This document shows, one piece after another, positions 38,582-49,518 of a stretch of DNA of 64,000 bases; positions within the stretch are counted from its first letter, which is position 1, and the number at the start of each line of letters is the position of its first letter. The stretch is from Polaribacter ponticola (lineage in GTDB: Bacteria > Bacteroidota > Bacteroidia > Flavobacteriales > Flavobacteriaceae). The DNA lies in contig NZ_JAOSLC020000004.1 of assembly GCF_026191475.2 (NCBI RefSeq), forward strand, positions 121,092 to 185,091, given 5' to 3'. The notes beneath the pieces were generated by a model, which saw nothing but the letters and a program-made list of their open reading frames with translations, made no database searches and was not told where the DNA came from. The translations under genes were made by a program, and so were the position numbers.

Positions 38582-39109
38582 TTAAACAATTGAAAGATTA
38601 ACAATTCGATCAAAAGATTTATCAAAAATTATTTTAAACCACTCTGTATATAAAAAGGGGTTTTTCTCAATATCATGCTTTACATCTTCTAAAAACATCC
38701 ATTTATAATCTTCTACTTCTTCTTTATTTATAACTGCTTCATCATCAAAATAACCTATTAAAACATGATCTAATTCGTGTTCGGTTAAGCCGTTATCAAA
38801 AGGTGCTTTATAAATAAATGAGAATACTTCTTTTAAATCAGTTTTAAAACCCATTTCTTCTTCTAATCTTCTAACACCTGCATCTAGATTACTTTCTCCA
38901 TTTCTTTGATGAGAACAACAAGTATTAGTCCATAACATTGGAGAATGGTATTTATGAGCTGCCCTTTGCTGTAACATTAATTCTCCTTTTTTATTAAAAA
39001 TAAAAACCGAAAAAGCTCTATGCAATAATGCTTTCTCATGCGCTTCCATCTTAGGCATTAAACCTATTTGATTGTCATTTCTATCAACTAAAACAACTTG
39101 TTCTTCCAT
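38582..39109 (-). CDS. idi: Isopentenyl-diphosphate delta-isomerase (type 1)
   Basis: 175-aa Nudix-fold enzyme converting IPP to DMAPP for isoprenoids. Signatures: LLHRAFSVFIFNKKGELMLQ, MLWTNTCCSHQRNGE (catalytic Cys) and RRLEEEMGF (Nudix Glu), with YKAPFDNGLTEHELDHVL. Co-oriented with queD. A TATATTTG box at 39115-39122 (minus strand) lies only 5 nt from its ATG, so the message could be leaderless. Confidence 0.95.
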   Translation of the reverse strand: MEEQVVLVDRNDNQIGLMPKMEAHEKALLHRAFSVFIFNKKGELMLQQRAAHKYHSPMLWTNTCCSHQRNGESNLDAGVRRLEEEMGFKTDLKEVFSFIYKAPFDNGLTEHELDHVLIGYFDDEAVINKEEVEDYKWMFLEDVKHDIEKNPFLYTEWFKIIFDKSFDRIVNLSIV

Positions 39110-39178
39110 ATTTGCAAATATAATGTAAACTACTAGTATTAAAACTTAAAAAATGAATAAAACCATTAGATTTTTCTA

Positions 39179-39205
39179 TTGTTTTATTTTGTTGATTTAT
39201 ATTTG
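39179..39205 (+). promoter_or_regulatory. Candidate promoter of PPIase lipoprotein gene
   Basis: TTG at 39179-39181 and TATATTTG at 39198-39205, spacer 16 nt, 27 nt before the GTG start at 39233. Confidence 0.5.
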
Positions 39206-39232
39206 ACTTTTCTAAAAAATCATTCTAAAACA

Positions 39233-39923
39233 GTGAAGTGTTTCTATAAAATATTATTTTTTTAATTACAGTTTCTTTCTTTCAATGTAATGAAGAGAAA
39301 AAAGAAGAATCTGTTAAAATTAAAAAGAAAATCAATCTTAAAAAAAGAAAGAAGAAGAAATTTTAAAACCTTGGGACAGCTTAAATAGGCACAATACAGA
39401 AGCTTTTTTATTAGAATACGGGAAGCAAAATCCAGAAACAAAAGTGATTATAAAAACTAAGTTTGGTAATATTAAACTTCGTTTATATAATGATGTGCCT
39501 GTTCATAGAGCTAATTTTATTTTTCTAACAAAAATTAAATATTTTAATACAACAGTAATTTATAGAGTTGCTAAAAACTTTGTTATTCAGGGTGGAAATT
39601 CTGATAATATGTATACGCAAAAACAACGTAGAAAATACGGTAATTATTTAATGCAACCAGAATTTAGAAAACATAGAAAACATAAATTCGGAGCTTTAGC
39701 AGCTGCTAGACAATGGGAGAAAAACCCAAATAAACTCTCTAGCCCTTTTGAATTTTATATGGTACATCAAAGAAACGGAGCACATCATTTAGACAATGAA
39801 CATACTGTGTTTGGTGAAGTTATTTCTGGTTTTGACACTATGGATAAAATATCTAAAGTAAGAGTTGGAGTTGATGAATGGCCAATTGATGATATTAGAA
39901 TGACAATTGAAATTTTAGATTGA
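39233..39923 (+). CDS. Cyclophilin-type peptidyl-prolyl isomerase lipoprotein (frame broken at 39257 and 39340)
   Basis: 230 aa when restored from a GTG start. MKCFYKILFFLITVSFFQCNE is a lipoprotein signal with lipobox SFFQC. A Lys/Glu-rich linker (KKKINLKKKKEEEILKPWDS) follows, then a cyclophilin domain (VIIKTKFGNIKLRLYNDVP, YFNTTVIYRVAKNFVIQGG, EFYMVHQRNGAHHLDNEHTV, FGEVISGFDTMDKIS). T7 at 39257-39263 and A7 at 39340-39346 both need an eighth base. Probably folds outer-membrane or periplasmic proteins. Confidence 0.82.
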
Positions 39924-39950
39924 TAATTGCCATTGTAAAATGTATCTTTG
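39920..39950 (+). promoter_or_regulatory. Promoter of prfC
   Basis: TTG (39920-39922), 20-nt spacer, TATCTTTG (39943-39950). This is the classic Bacteroidetes -33/-7 pair, 17 nt before the prfC ATG. Confidence 0.6.
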
Positions 39951-39967
39951 CACCTCAAATTTTGTAG

Positions 39968-41560
39968 ATGAGTTTTTTAAAAGAAATAGCACGTAGAAGA
40001 ACATTTGGTATCATTTCGCATCCAGATGCAGGTAAAACTACTTTAACAGAAAAATTATTATTATTTGGTGGGGCAATTCAGGAAGCTGGTGCCGTAAAAA
40101 ATAATAAAATTAAAAAAGGCGCAACTTCCGATTTTATGGAGATTGAGCGCCAAAGAGGAATTTCTGTTGCTACTTCTGTTTTAGCTTTTATTTACCAAGA
40201 TAAAAAAATAAACATTTTAGATACTCCTGGTCACAAAGATTTTGCTGAAGACACTTTTAGAACTTTAACAGCTGTAGATAGTGTTATTGTTGTAATTGAT
40301 GTTGCAAAAGGTGTTGAGCCTCAAACAGAAAAACTAGTTGAAGTTTGTAGAATGAGAAGCATACCAATGTTGGTTTTTATCAATAAATTGGATAGAGAAG
40401 GAAAAGATGCTTTTGATTTATTAGATGAAGTTGAGCAAAAACTAGGTTTAAGAGTTACACCAATGAGTTTCCCTATTGGAATGGGGTACGACTTTAAAGG
40501 AATTTATAATATTTGGGAGAAAAAATTAAATCTTTTTTCTGGTGATAATAAAACAACAATTTCTGATGGTGTTCAATTTGACGACCTTTCTAATCCTAAA
40601 TTAGATACTATTGTTGGCGAAACTGCAGCAGAAACTTTACGTGAGGAAATTGAATTAATAGACGAAGTGTATCCGCCTTTTAGTCAAGAAGAATATTTAA
40701 AAGGAGAACTCCAACCCGTATTTTTTGGTTCTGCTTTAAATAATTTTGGTGTAAAAGAATTGTTAGATGCATTTATAGAAATTGCGCCTTCACCACAATC
40801 TAAAAAAGCAGAAGAACGTTTAGTAGATTCTAAAGAAGAAAAACTAACAGGTTTTGTGTTTAAAATTCATGCAAATATGGATCCTAAACACAGAGATCGT
40901 TTAGCATTTATAAAAATAGTTTCTGGTACATTTAAAAGAAATGCTCCTTATTTACACGTTAGAAATGGTAAAAAGGTAAAATTCTCTAGTCCGAATGCAT
41001 TTTTTGCAGAGAAAAAGGAAATTGTAGATATTTCTTATCCTGGAGATATTGTTGGCATACATGATACTGGTAATTTTAAAATTGGAGATACTTTAACAGA
41101 AGGTGAAAAATTAAACTTTAAAGGAATACCAAGTTTCTCTCCAGAACATTTTAGATATGTAAACAACGCAGACCCAATGAAATCTAAACAACTTTATAAA
41201 GGTTTAGATCAGTTAATGGATGAGGGTGTTGCTCAATTATTTGTTTTAGAAATGAACGGACGAAGAGTAATTGGAACTGTTGGTGCTTTACAATATGAGG
41301 TGATACAATATCGTTTAGAACATGAATATGGTGCAAAATGTACCTATGAAAACTTAAATGTTCATAAAGCTTGTTGGGTAGAACCAGAAAATGTAAAAAG
41401 CGAAGAGTTTAAAGAATTTAAACGTGTAAAACAGCGTTATTTAGCAAAAGACAAACAAGGTCAATTAGTATTTTTGGCTGATTCTGCATTTACTATTCAA
41501 ATGACTCAGAGTAAATACCCTAGTGTAAAACTACATTTTACAAGTGAATTTAAAAACTAA
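39968..41560 (+). CDS. prfC: Peptide chain release factor 3
   Basis: 530-aa translational GTPase that recycles RF1/RF2. G1 ISHPDAGKTTLTEKLLL, RGISVATSV (switch I), G3 ILDTPGHKDFAEDT, G4 FINKLDREGKD; domain II HANMDPKHRDRLAFIKIVSG and C-terminal RF3 domain GALQYEVIQYRLEHEYGAKC. Complete and of usual length. 5 nt upstream of an outer-membrane protein gene. Confidence 0.97.
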   Translation: MSFLKEIARRRTFGIISHPDAGKTTLTEKLLLFGGAIQEAGAVKNNKIKKGATSDFMEIERQRGISVATSVLAFIYQDKKINILDTPGHKDFAEDTFRTLTAVDSVIVVIDVAKGVEPQTEKLVEVCRMRSIPMLVFINKLDREGKDAFDLLDEVEQKLGLRVTPMSFPIGMGYDFKGIYNIWEKKLNLFSGDNKTTISDGVQFDDLSNPKLDTIVGETAAETLREEIELIDEVYPPFSQEEYLKGELQPVFFGSALNNFGVKELLDAFIEIAPSPQSKKAEERLVDSKEEKLTGFVFKIHANMDPKHRDRLAFIKIVSGTFKRNAPYLHVRNGKKVKFSSPNAFFAEKKEIVDISYPGDIVGIHDTGNFKIGDTLTEGEKLNFKGIPSFSPEHFRYVNNADPMKSKQLYKGLDQLMDEGVAQLFVLEMNGRRVIGTVGALQYEVIQYRLEHEYGAKCTYENLNVHKACWVEPENVKSEEFKEFKRVKQRYLAKDKQGQLVFLADSAFTIQMTQSKYPSVKLHFTSEFKN

Positions 41561-41565
41561 GAATC

Positions 41566-43128
41566 ATGAAAAAATTATTGCTATTATTTTTTATAACATC
41601 TAGTTTTCATAGTTTTTCTCAAACCTATGATTTATCTGATTTAAAAGGAAAAGAATTAAATAACAAAATTCGTTTAAACTATATTTTAATTCATCAACCG
41701 GTAGATCAAGTAAGTTATCCTTTAAAACCTACAATGGGTTTTATTGGTTTAAACTATAATATCCCTATAAATGAGTGGTTGTATACAGGTGCAGGTTTTC
41801 ATTCAGCAATTACAGGAGATCAAGGAGGTTTATTTACATTGGGTGTAAACCTAGGTGTAAACTTACCTATCTATAAAAACTTATATTTTGATGCTAACGT
41901 ACATTTTGGTGGCGGTGGTGGTTATAGATCTTTAGTAAACGGTGGCGGAATTATATACCCAAATGCTGGTTTACAGTATAAGAAAAATGGATATTCAGTT
42001 GGAGTTCAATATGGTTCTGTTAACTTTTTTACAGGAATTCAAAAAAACGATAATGTTTCTTTCTTTGTAGAAATACCTTCATTACTAAGAACTAGTTCTT
42101 ACGCAGATGCACAAAAAACTTTTACTGTAAATAATACATCAAGAGATGAGTTTTGGCAAAAACCAGCAGTAAAAAGTGTTCAACAAGTAACTTTTGATTA
42201 TTTCTTTCCGGTTGGAGACTCTAGATCTGATGCAAGTACAACTCCAAAATATCATGCTTTAGATAATACCTTATCTATAATTGGTTTCGAATATCAACGT
42301 TATTTAACAAGCAACACTTTTATCTACGCACATGTAGACGCTATGTACAGCGGATTAATAGCAGGATTTATGGATATGTTTTTTGGGGTTGGAAAAAACT
42401 TTATAGAAACAAAGCATGTAAATTTCTTTGCAAAAATGGGAATTGGAGCTGCAGGAGGAAGAATATTTCCTGAAAACGGATTAACAATATACCCAAGCAC
42501 AGGTTTTGATGTAAAGCTTACAGATAAATTTGGAGTAAGTGCTCATGGTGGATATCATAGATCTGTTGGTGGAACATTTGAAGCTTATACTGCTGGTTTT
42601 AGTTTAAAATATTATGGTTTAAGTGGTAGTATTAATCATCCTTTTACTGATGAAAAAGCATCTGCTATAAAAACTCAAGGAATACAACTTGCTGTTCAAA
42701 ACCAAACCTATTTTGATGTTGCTAAATTTGGAATTCCTGATAGTGATTTGCAATTAATTGCTTTAAAAGTAATGTATGATATTAATAAGCGATTCTATTT
42801 AGCAGGTGAAGCTTCTTTTGCTTATGAAGGAGAATCTGGTGGTTATGCTCACGGAATTTTTGGTTTAGGTATTAGAAGTAATAAATTTCTAAGCAATAAG
42901 CTATCAACATTTGTAGAATTAGCTGCTGGTGTTGCTGGTGGCGGTAGAGTTGATTCTGGCGAAGGAATTTTAGTAAGACCAACAGTAGGATTAAATTATC
43001 ATGCTAACGACGATTTATCTTTTAGTGTTGCTGGAGGACAAATGTGGTCTCCGTTTGGTAATGTTAACTCAACAAATATAAATATTGGATTGGCTTATGG
43101 TTTATCAATCTTAAATTCAAAAAAATAA
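41566..43128 (+). CDS. Outer-membrane beta-barrel-like protein, 520 aa
   Basis: Signal peptide MKKLLLLFFITSSFHSFSQ. The rest is glycine- and aromatic-rich with many paired amphipathic strands (FIGLNYNIPINEWLYTGAGF, LFTLGVNLGVNLPIYKNLY, FAKMGIGAAGGRIFPENGLT, FGVSAHGGYHRSVGGTFE, LAGEASFAYEGESGGYAHGI). Three segments share a GxGxxGGxxxxxxGxxxxPxxGL pattern (around residues 104-130, 290-315 and 445-475), so the barrel may have arisen by internal repetition. Function unknown. Confidence 0.7.
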   Translation: MKKLLLLFFITSSFHSFSQTYDLSDLKGKELNNKIRLNYILIHQPVDQVSYPLKPTMGFIGLNYNIPINEWLYTGAGFHSAITGDQGGLFTLGVNLGVNLPIYKNLYFDANVHFGGGGGYRSLVNGGGIIYPNAGLQYKKNGYSVGVQYGSVNFFTGIQKNDNVSFFVEIPSLLRTSSYADAQKTFTVNNTSRDEFWQKPAVKSVQQVTFDYFFPVGDSRSDASTTPKYHALDNTLSIIGFEYQRYLTSNTFIYAHVDAMYSGLIAGFMDMFFGVGKNFIETKHVNFFAKMGIGAAGGRIFPENGLTIYPSTGFDVKLTDKFGVSAHGGYHRSVGGTFEAYTAGFSLKYYGLSGSINHPFTDEKASAIKTQGIQLAVQNQTYFDVAKFGIPDSDLQLIALKVMYDINKRFYLAGEASFAYEGESGGYAHGIFGLGIRSNKFLSNKLSTFVELAAGVAGGGRVDSGEGILVRPTVGLNYHANDDLSFSVAGGQMWSPFGNVNSTNINIGLAYGLSILNSKK

Positions 43129-43164
43129 ATCTTGGTATAAATCAAGGTTAAAATTAAAGTAAGT

Positions 43165-43217
43165 TCGAGCGCAGTCGAGAACTAATATAAAGAACAATAC
43201 CTCTCGACTGCGCTCGA
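43165..43217. repeat. REP-like inverted repeat, copy 1
   Basis: TCGAGCGCAGTCGAGA (43165-43180) and its exact reverse complement TCTCGACTGCGCTCGA (43202-43217) with a 21-nt loop. It is GC-rich in an AT-rich setting. The same 16-mer arm recurs at 53985-54000. Confidence 0.85.
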
Positions 43218-43239
43218 GTAGAAAAATTAAATTAATACA

Positions 43240-44169
43240 ATGAATAACGGAATCTACGCAAAATTCACTACACCAAAAGGTGAAATTTTAGTACAATTAG
43301 AACACGAAAAAACACCAGGAACAGTTGGTAACTTTGTAGCTTTAGCTGAAGGAAATTTAGAAAATGCTGCCAAAGATCAAGGAACTCCTTATTATGATGG
43401 ATTAAAATTTCATAGAGTTATACCAGAATTTATGGTTCAAGGAGGCTGTCCTCAAGGAACAGGAACAGGAAACCCTGGTTATAAGTTTGATGATGAATTT
43501 CATCCTGATTTAAAACATGATGCTCCTGGAAAATTAGCAATGGCTAATTCAGGACCAGCAACAAACGGAAGCCAATTTTACATTACACACGTACCTACTC
43601 CATGGTTAGATGGTAAACATACGGTTTTTGGTACTGTAATCGATAGTCAAGATGTTGTAGACGCTGTAGCTCAAGGAGATGATATGAAAGTAGAAATCAT
43701 TAGAGTTGGTGCAGAAGCAGAAGCTTTTAATGCTATTGAAGCTTTTAGAACATTTGAAGGTTCAAGAGAAAAAAGAGAAGCAGAAGAAAAAGCCAAACAG
43801 AAAGAATTATTAGATTCTGTTGCAGCTGGTTATGATGAAACTTCAAGTGGTTTACGTTACCAAATTTTACAAAAAGGTGAAGGAAAAAAAGCGACAAAAG
43901 GTGCAGGAGTTTCTGTACATTATAAAGGTCAATTATTAGACGGTACTGTTTTCGATTCTTCATACAAAAGAAAACAACCTATCGACTTTAATGTTGGTGT
44001 TGGTCAGGTAATTTCTGGATGGGATGAAGGAATTCAATTATTACAAGTTGGTGATAAAGCTCGTTTTGTAATACCTTCTAATTTAGCATATGGTTCTGCT
44101 GGTGCTGGAGGAGTAATACCACCAGATGCAACACTTATTTTTGATGTAGAATTAATGGATGTAAAATAA
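43240..44169 (+). CDS. Bifunctional peptidyl-prolyl isomerase, cyclophilin-FKBP fusion
   Basis: 309 aa without a signal peptide, so cytoplasmic. Residues 1-160 are a cyclophilin (GTPYYDGLKFHRVIPEFMVQ, ANSGPATNGSQFYITH, HTVFGTVIDSQDVV). About 160-195 is a charged helical linker, and about 200-309 is an FKBP domain (VSVHYKGQLLDGTVFDSSYK, VISGWDEGIQLL, YGSAGAGGVIPPDATLIFDV). Both isomerase classes in one chain act as a folding factor with two proline-isomerising sites. A GC-rich inverted repeat lies just upstream. Confidence 0.92.
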   Translation: MNNGIYAKFTTPKGEILVQLEHEKTPGTVGNFVALAEGNLENAAKDQGTPYYDGLKFHRVIPEFMVQGGCPQGTGTGNPGYKFDDEFHPDLKHDAPGKLAMANSGPATNGSQFYITHVPTPWLDGKHTVFGTVIDSQDVVDAVAQGDDMKVEIIRVGAEAEAFNAIEAFRTFEGSREKREAEEKAKQKELLDSVAAGYDETSSGLRYQILQKGEGKKATKGAGVSVHYKGQLLDGTVFDSSYKRKQPIDFNVGVGQVISGWDEGIQLLQVGDKARFVIPSNLAYGSAGAGGVIPPDATLIFDVELMDVK

Positions 44170-44183
44170 TTTTTATCCTTTAA

Positions 44184-44226
44184 TAAAATAGAAAAACTCT
44201 CGAAATTCGAGAGTTTTTCTATTTTA
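44184..44226. terminator. Terminator before the kinase array
   Basis: 21-nt perfect arms around one central A, core CTCTCGAAATTCGAGAG. The same 17-nt core recurs in the terminator at 51202. Confidence 0.88.
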
Positions 44227-44400
44227 CAAGCCTTTTTTACTTTTTTTCACTACTTTGGTCTAATATTGTTACGTATTATCTTAATAGGTAACGTCAATTT
44301 AATTTCTCTTTTTTAACTATATAAGAGTATTAAAAATAAAAATCTTCCCCCATAGATTCATTTATTTTTTTGGGATAGATTTATATACACTATTAAAACT

Positions 44401-46085
44401 ATGTCAAAAGCTAATAAAAACCCTACATCAAAAAGGCTTAACAAGTTAATGTATACCATAAGTTTATTAACTGGTGGTCTTGCACTAGTTTGCACCATTA
44501 TAGGCTTTATTTTAGGTTTAAATTCTTTAGCTTATTATCATTTAGTAACCGTTTTCATTTATATTTATTGTGCATTCATTTCTAAAAAAGGGAATCTTTT
44601 TTATTCTAGAATTATTTTTTTTATTTTACTTAATTTAGGGATTACAACAACTGCTTCATTTGTAGGTAGAGCAGGAAGTGTAGAATATATGTTCTTATAC
44701 TCTTTAGCATTACCTTTTTCTGTATTTTCTTTTAAAACAGAAAAAAGGTTTGTCTATTTTTTCTCTCACTTATCTGGAGTATTATGGATAACTTTAGCAA
44801 TTACCAATTTTAAATTATTTACCAATACACCTATAGACCCTGAAATTGCATTAACTTATATATATCCAATTTCTGTATTATGTACTTTTTTAATGGTGGT
44901 TGTACAACTTTCTTATTTCTCAATTTTAGGTGTTAAATATTACACTAATATTCGTAACAAAAAAATTGAGGCTCTAGAAGCTTCTATGGCTAAATCTAGT
45001 TTTTTAAGTACTATGAGTCATGAAATTAGAACTCCTTTAAATGCTGTTATTGGTCTTTCTCATATTTTAGGCGATAATGAACCTAGAGAAGATCAAATAG
45101 AGAATATTGAAGCATTAAACTTCTCAGGAAAATCTTTACTAGGTCTTTTAAATAATGTTTTAGATTTTAGTAAAATGCAATCTACAAGTATAGAATTAGA
45201 TAATATACCTACCGATATTTCAACAGATATAAAGCAAATTGAGAAAATACATAAAGCAGCTTGTATTCGAAAAGGTATCTCTCTAAAATTAGAAATTGAT
45301 GATAATATTCCTTTTGTTTGGTTAGATTTAGTTCGTTTTAATCAAGTAATAAATAACTTAATTTCTAATGCCATAAAATTTACAGATAAAGGTCAAGTAT
45401 CATTAATAATCAAAAAGAAAAAACAAGTAAAAGAAACTGTAACTCTACATATAGAAGTTAAAGATACAGGTATTGGAATTCTAAAAAATAAACAAAAAAC
45501 CATTTGGAAAGCTTTTGCTCAAGCATCAAACACTACTAATAGAATATATGGCGGAACTGGACTTGGCTTACCTATTGTAAAAAGTATAGTTACAGTAATG
45601 GGTTCTAAAGTTAAATTGATAAGCCGTAAAAACAAAGGGAGTCGTTTTTATTTTACACTTACTTTAAAAATAGCTTCAAATGAAGATGTAGGAATTACAT
45701 CAGAAAAAAAGAGCATAACTTTATAGGGAAAAAAGTATTATTAGTAGATGATAACTTAATTAATGTAATGGTAGGAAAACAAATTTTAGAAAAATCTAAC
45801 TTAAAAGTTGATGTTGCACATGATGGGTTAGCTGCCTTAAATTTAGTTAAAGAAAACACCTACGACATTGTATTAATGGATATTCAAATGCCGATTATGG
45901 ATGGATATACTGCTACATCTGAAATTAGAAAATTTAATACCGAACTACCTATTTTAGCACTATCTGCAAATGTTTTTATGGAAATAAAGGATAAAATTGA
46001 AGAGTGTGGTATGGATGGATTTATTTTTAAGCCTTTTACTCCAGAAGACTTACTTAATCAAATAGAACAATTCACTACTAATTAA
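44401..46085 (+). CDS. Membrane hybrid histidine kinase 1 (frame broken at 45704)
   Basis: 561 aa when restored. About six TM helices in residues 15-185 with very short loops; the input may be sensed in the membrane. Then HisKA with FLSTMSHEIRTPLNAVIG (phospho-His), HATPase_c with NAIKFTDKG, DTGIGILKNK and GGTGLGLPIVKSI, and a receiver with VLLVDDNLIN and IVLMDIQMPIMDGYT (phospho-Asp). A7 at 45704-45710 should be A8, which joins the receiver to the kinase. First of four tandem paralogues; the second starts 6 nt after the stop. Confidence 0.87.
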
Positions 46086-46091
46086 GAAGAA

Positions 46092-47788
46092 ATGGCAAAA
46101 AAAATAAAACTAACAGCTTTTCTAAAAGAAGGATAAAAATGATTTTTATCACTTCTATGGTTTGCTTTTTTGTAACCTTAATTAGTTTTATTATTGCTTA
46201 TATAATAGGTAAATCTGTTATAAATTCTTATATTTTTGGTAGTGCAATAATATTTTTAATTACAGCAATACTTTCTAAAAAAGGCTTCCCTAAATTAGCC
46301 CGTTTTATTTTTTTAATATTATTTAATCTTATAATAGCTTTTATGGCTTCTTATCTAGGTAAAGAAGCGAGTGTCGAATTCTTTTTTATGTTTTCTATTG
46401 GATTGCCTTTTGCTTTCTTTTCTTTTAGTAGAGAAAAAATAAAAATAATTATCTTTTGTTTAGTTCCAGTTATATTGTGGTTTATCTTGTTTTTAAATGG
46501 TTTTAAATCTTTTATTGATTATGAATTACAAAAACCAACTCAAACAAGAAACATTGTTTATCATTCTTCGATTACCATTACATTACTTTTAGTTGTATTT
46601 CAATTAATATACTATTCTTATGTTAATGCAAAAGTTAATATTACTGCTCACAATACAAAACAAGAAGCTATTGAGGCATCTGATGCTAAATCTCAATTTT
46701 TAAGTACAATGAGCCATGAAATTAGAACACCACTAAATGCAGTTATAGGTTTATCACACATTTTAGGAGATAATGAACCAAGGAAAGATCAAGTTCAGAA
46801 TATTGAAGCTTTAAATTATTCTGGTAAAATTTTATTAAACCTACTAAATAATGTTTTAGATTATAGTAAAATGCAATCTACAACTATAGATTTAGACGAA
46901 ATTCCAACAGATTTATCTAAAGCTATAAAGCAAATTAAAAAGGTTCATGAAGCTTCTTGTTTAAGAAAAGGAATAGAAATGAATTTAGAAATAGATGAAG
47001 ACATTCCATTTGTTTGGTTAGATATAGTAAGGTTTAATCAAGTAATTAATAATTTAGTTACAAACGCTATTAAGTTTACAGAAAAAGGAAGTGTGACTTT
47101 AAGAATTAAGAAAACAGGTCAAAACGAAAATACAATCAATTTACTTACAGAAATAATTGATACTGGTATTGGAATTCCAGAAGACAAACACGAGAGTATA
47201 TGGGAAGCATACACACAAGCCTCTACAACAACTAATAGATTATATGGCGGTACAGGTTTAGGGTTACCAATAGTAAAAAGTATTGTAAAATCTATGGGGA
47301 GTGATGTTAAGATTAATAGTGTTATTGATAAAGGAAGTAGTTTTTATTTTAGTATTAATTTAAAGATTGCATCAGAAAGAGAACTTAATAAAACTACAGA
47401 AAAGAGAATTCATCATTTTGATGGCAAAAAAATATTATTAGTAGAAGACAACCAAATAAATATTATGGTTGGAAAACAAATTTTAGAAAAAGCAAAATTA
47501 GAAGTGGAAATAGCTAAAGATGGTTTAACAGCTGTACAAATGGCTAAAGAAAATCATTATGACACTATACTTATGGACATACAGATGCCTGTTATGGATG
47601 GCTATACCGCCTCTAAAAAAATTAGAGAATTTAATAAAAAGGTTCCAATAATAGCTTTATCTGCTTCCGTTTTTATGGAATTAAAAGATAGAATGATAGA
47701 AAGTGGTATGAACGGTTTTATTTTTAAACCTTTTGATCCCGAAGATTTATTAAATGAAATAGAAGATGCAATAAATGCTGTAAAATAA
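46092..47788 (+). CDS. Membrane hybrid histidine kinase 2 (frame broken at 46097)
   Basis: 565 aa when restored. The true start is ATG at 46092: MAKKNKTNSFSKRRIKMIFI, which aligns with the MSKANKNPTSKRLNKLMYTI start of kinase 1. The A8 run 46097-46104 must be A9. The longest open part begins at 46139. Six TM segments in the first 180 residues, then HisKA (TMSHEIRTPLNAVIGLSHIL), HATPase_c (NAIKFTEKG, DTGIGIPEDK, GGTGLGLPIVKSI) and receiver (TILMDIQMPVMDGYT). It needs only the one start-proximal correction, so the kinase-receiver join is intact and shows the architecture of the whole set. Confidence 0.88.
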
Positions 47789-47843
47789 AACCAAAAAAAC
47801 TTTTTGTATATTTATTTATACAATATTATTTAATTTAATAGTT

Positions 47844-49507
47844 ATGTCAGATTTCTCCATAAGACGTAAACAAATGATTTATACTCTTTCTGTTATAACA
47901 GGAGTTATAAGTCTGCTTAGTTGTTTCATTGACACTTACTTAAATATTCCTCAAATAATATACATACATAGTACTACAACAGTTATTTATTTTTTGGCTG
48001 CTTTTATTGCAAAAAAAGGAAATTTAAGGTTTTCTAGGTTTCTTTATTTTCTATCTCTAAATGTAAATATTGTTACAACCTCATCTTTTATTGGACAAGA
48101 AGGTGGAGCTGAATTTATGTTTATGTTTGCTTTGTCTTTACCTTTTTTAGTATTTTCTTTTAAAAGAGATAAGATTTATATCTTTATTTTTTCGCTTATA
48201 CCAATGCTATTATGGGCAGCTTTATATTTTACAGATTTTAATTTAATTACAAACTACAAAGTAGATGTATCAAAATCTTCAAATTTAATTTACCCTTTAT
48301 CTATTATAATGACATTGTCATTAGTAATGTTTCAATTATTATATTATTCTAAACTAAATTTTAGAAATTTTTCTTCTATACATTCAAATAGAGAAGATGC
48401 AATTGAAGCCTCTAATGCTAAATCTAATTTTTTAAGTACTATGAGTCATGAAATTAGAACACCACTAAATGCAGTTATAGGTTTATCACATATTTTAAAA
48501 AATAACGGCCCTCGAAATGACCAAGTAGAAAATATTGAAGCTTTAAATTATTCTGGTAAAATATTATTAAACTTACTAAACAATGTACTTGACTATAGTA
48601 AAATGCAATCTACAAAAATCGAATTAGATAATATTCCTACCGATTTAACTGTAGCTATTAATCAAATAAAAAAAATCCATGAACCTTCTTGTAATAAAAA
48701 AGGAATTAAAATGAACCTTGAGGTAGATGAAAATTTACCTATAGTTTTATTAGATATCGTTCGTTTTAATCAAGTTTTAAATAATTTAATTACTAACGCT
48801 ATTAAGTTTACAGAAAGAGGAAGTGTAACTTTAAAAATCACTAAGAAAAAACAAACAGATACCATTGTAACTTTGTTAACAGAAGTAATAGATACTGGTA
48901 TAGGAATACCTAAACATAAACAAGAAAATATTTGGGAAGCGTTTACACAAGCCTCAACTAATACCAACCGTTTATATGGTGGTACTGGCTTAGGTTTACC
49001 TATTGTAAAGAGTATTTTAGAGTCTATGGAATCCAAAGTAACTATAGATAGTAAAGAGAACAAAGGAAGTAGATTCTATTTTGAAATAAACTTACAGGTT
49101 TCATTAGATCAAGAACTAAATAAAAAGAAAAAAATAAAGGCTTTACTGGTGAAAATGTTTTATTAGTTGATGATAATTTAATTAATATTATGGTTGGTAA
49201 ACAAATTTTAGAAAAATCTGGCCTAAATGTAGATGTTGCTAATGACGGTTTAATTGCTGTAAACAAAGTAAAAGAGAATGATTATAAAGTTGTTTTAATG
49301 GATTTACAAATGCCAGTAATGGACGGATATTCTGCCTCTAAAGAAATTAGAAAATTTAACAAATCACTTCCAATACTTGCTCTTTCTGGAGCCGTTTTTA
49401 TGGAAGTAAAAGACAAAATATATAAAAACGGAATGAATGGTTTTATTTACAAACCTTTTAATCCAGACGATTTATTAAATAAAATTGAAGAAGTAATAAT
49501 CCTATAA
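47844..49507 (+). CDS. Membrane hybrid histidine kinase 3 (frame broken at 49128)
   Basis: 554 aa when restored. Six predicted TM helices (residues about 10-190), HisKA with STMSHEIRTPLNAVIGLSHI, HATPase_c (NAIKFTERG, DTGIGIPKHK, GGTGLGLPIVKSI) and receiver with VLLVDDNLINIMVG and VVLMDLQMPVMDGYS. A7 at 49128-49134 should be A8 (LNKKKKNKGFTGENVLLVDD). The sensor region is clearly diverged from its neighbours while the HisKA core is nearly identical. Confidence 0.87.
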
Positions 49508-49518
49508 TAGTATTAATT

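Noticed and set aside
42000..42060. Type IX secretion C-terminal sorting domain on the large secreted proteins
   Set aside because: None of the secreted proteins here (41566, 15178, 61677, 37231) ends with the ~80-residue PorSS sorting pattern.
45768..46085. Stand-alone receiver protein after kinase 1 (also 49190-49507 and 50843-51199)
   Set aside because: Each is the C-terminal receiver of the preceding kinase, separated only by a homopolymer frame break; kinase 2 shows the same architecture unbroken.
46139..46150. ATG at 46139 as start of kinase 2
   Set aside because: Starting there removes the N-terminal segment shared with kinase 1. ATG 46092 with one corrected homopolymer gives an aligned start.
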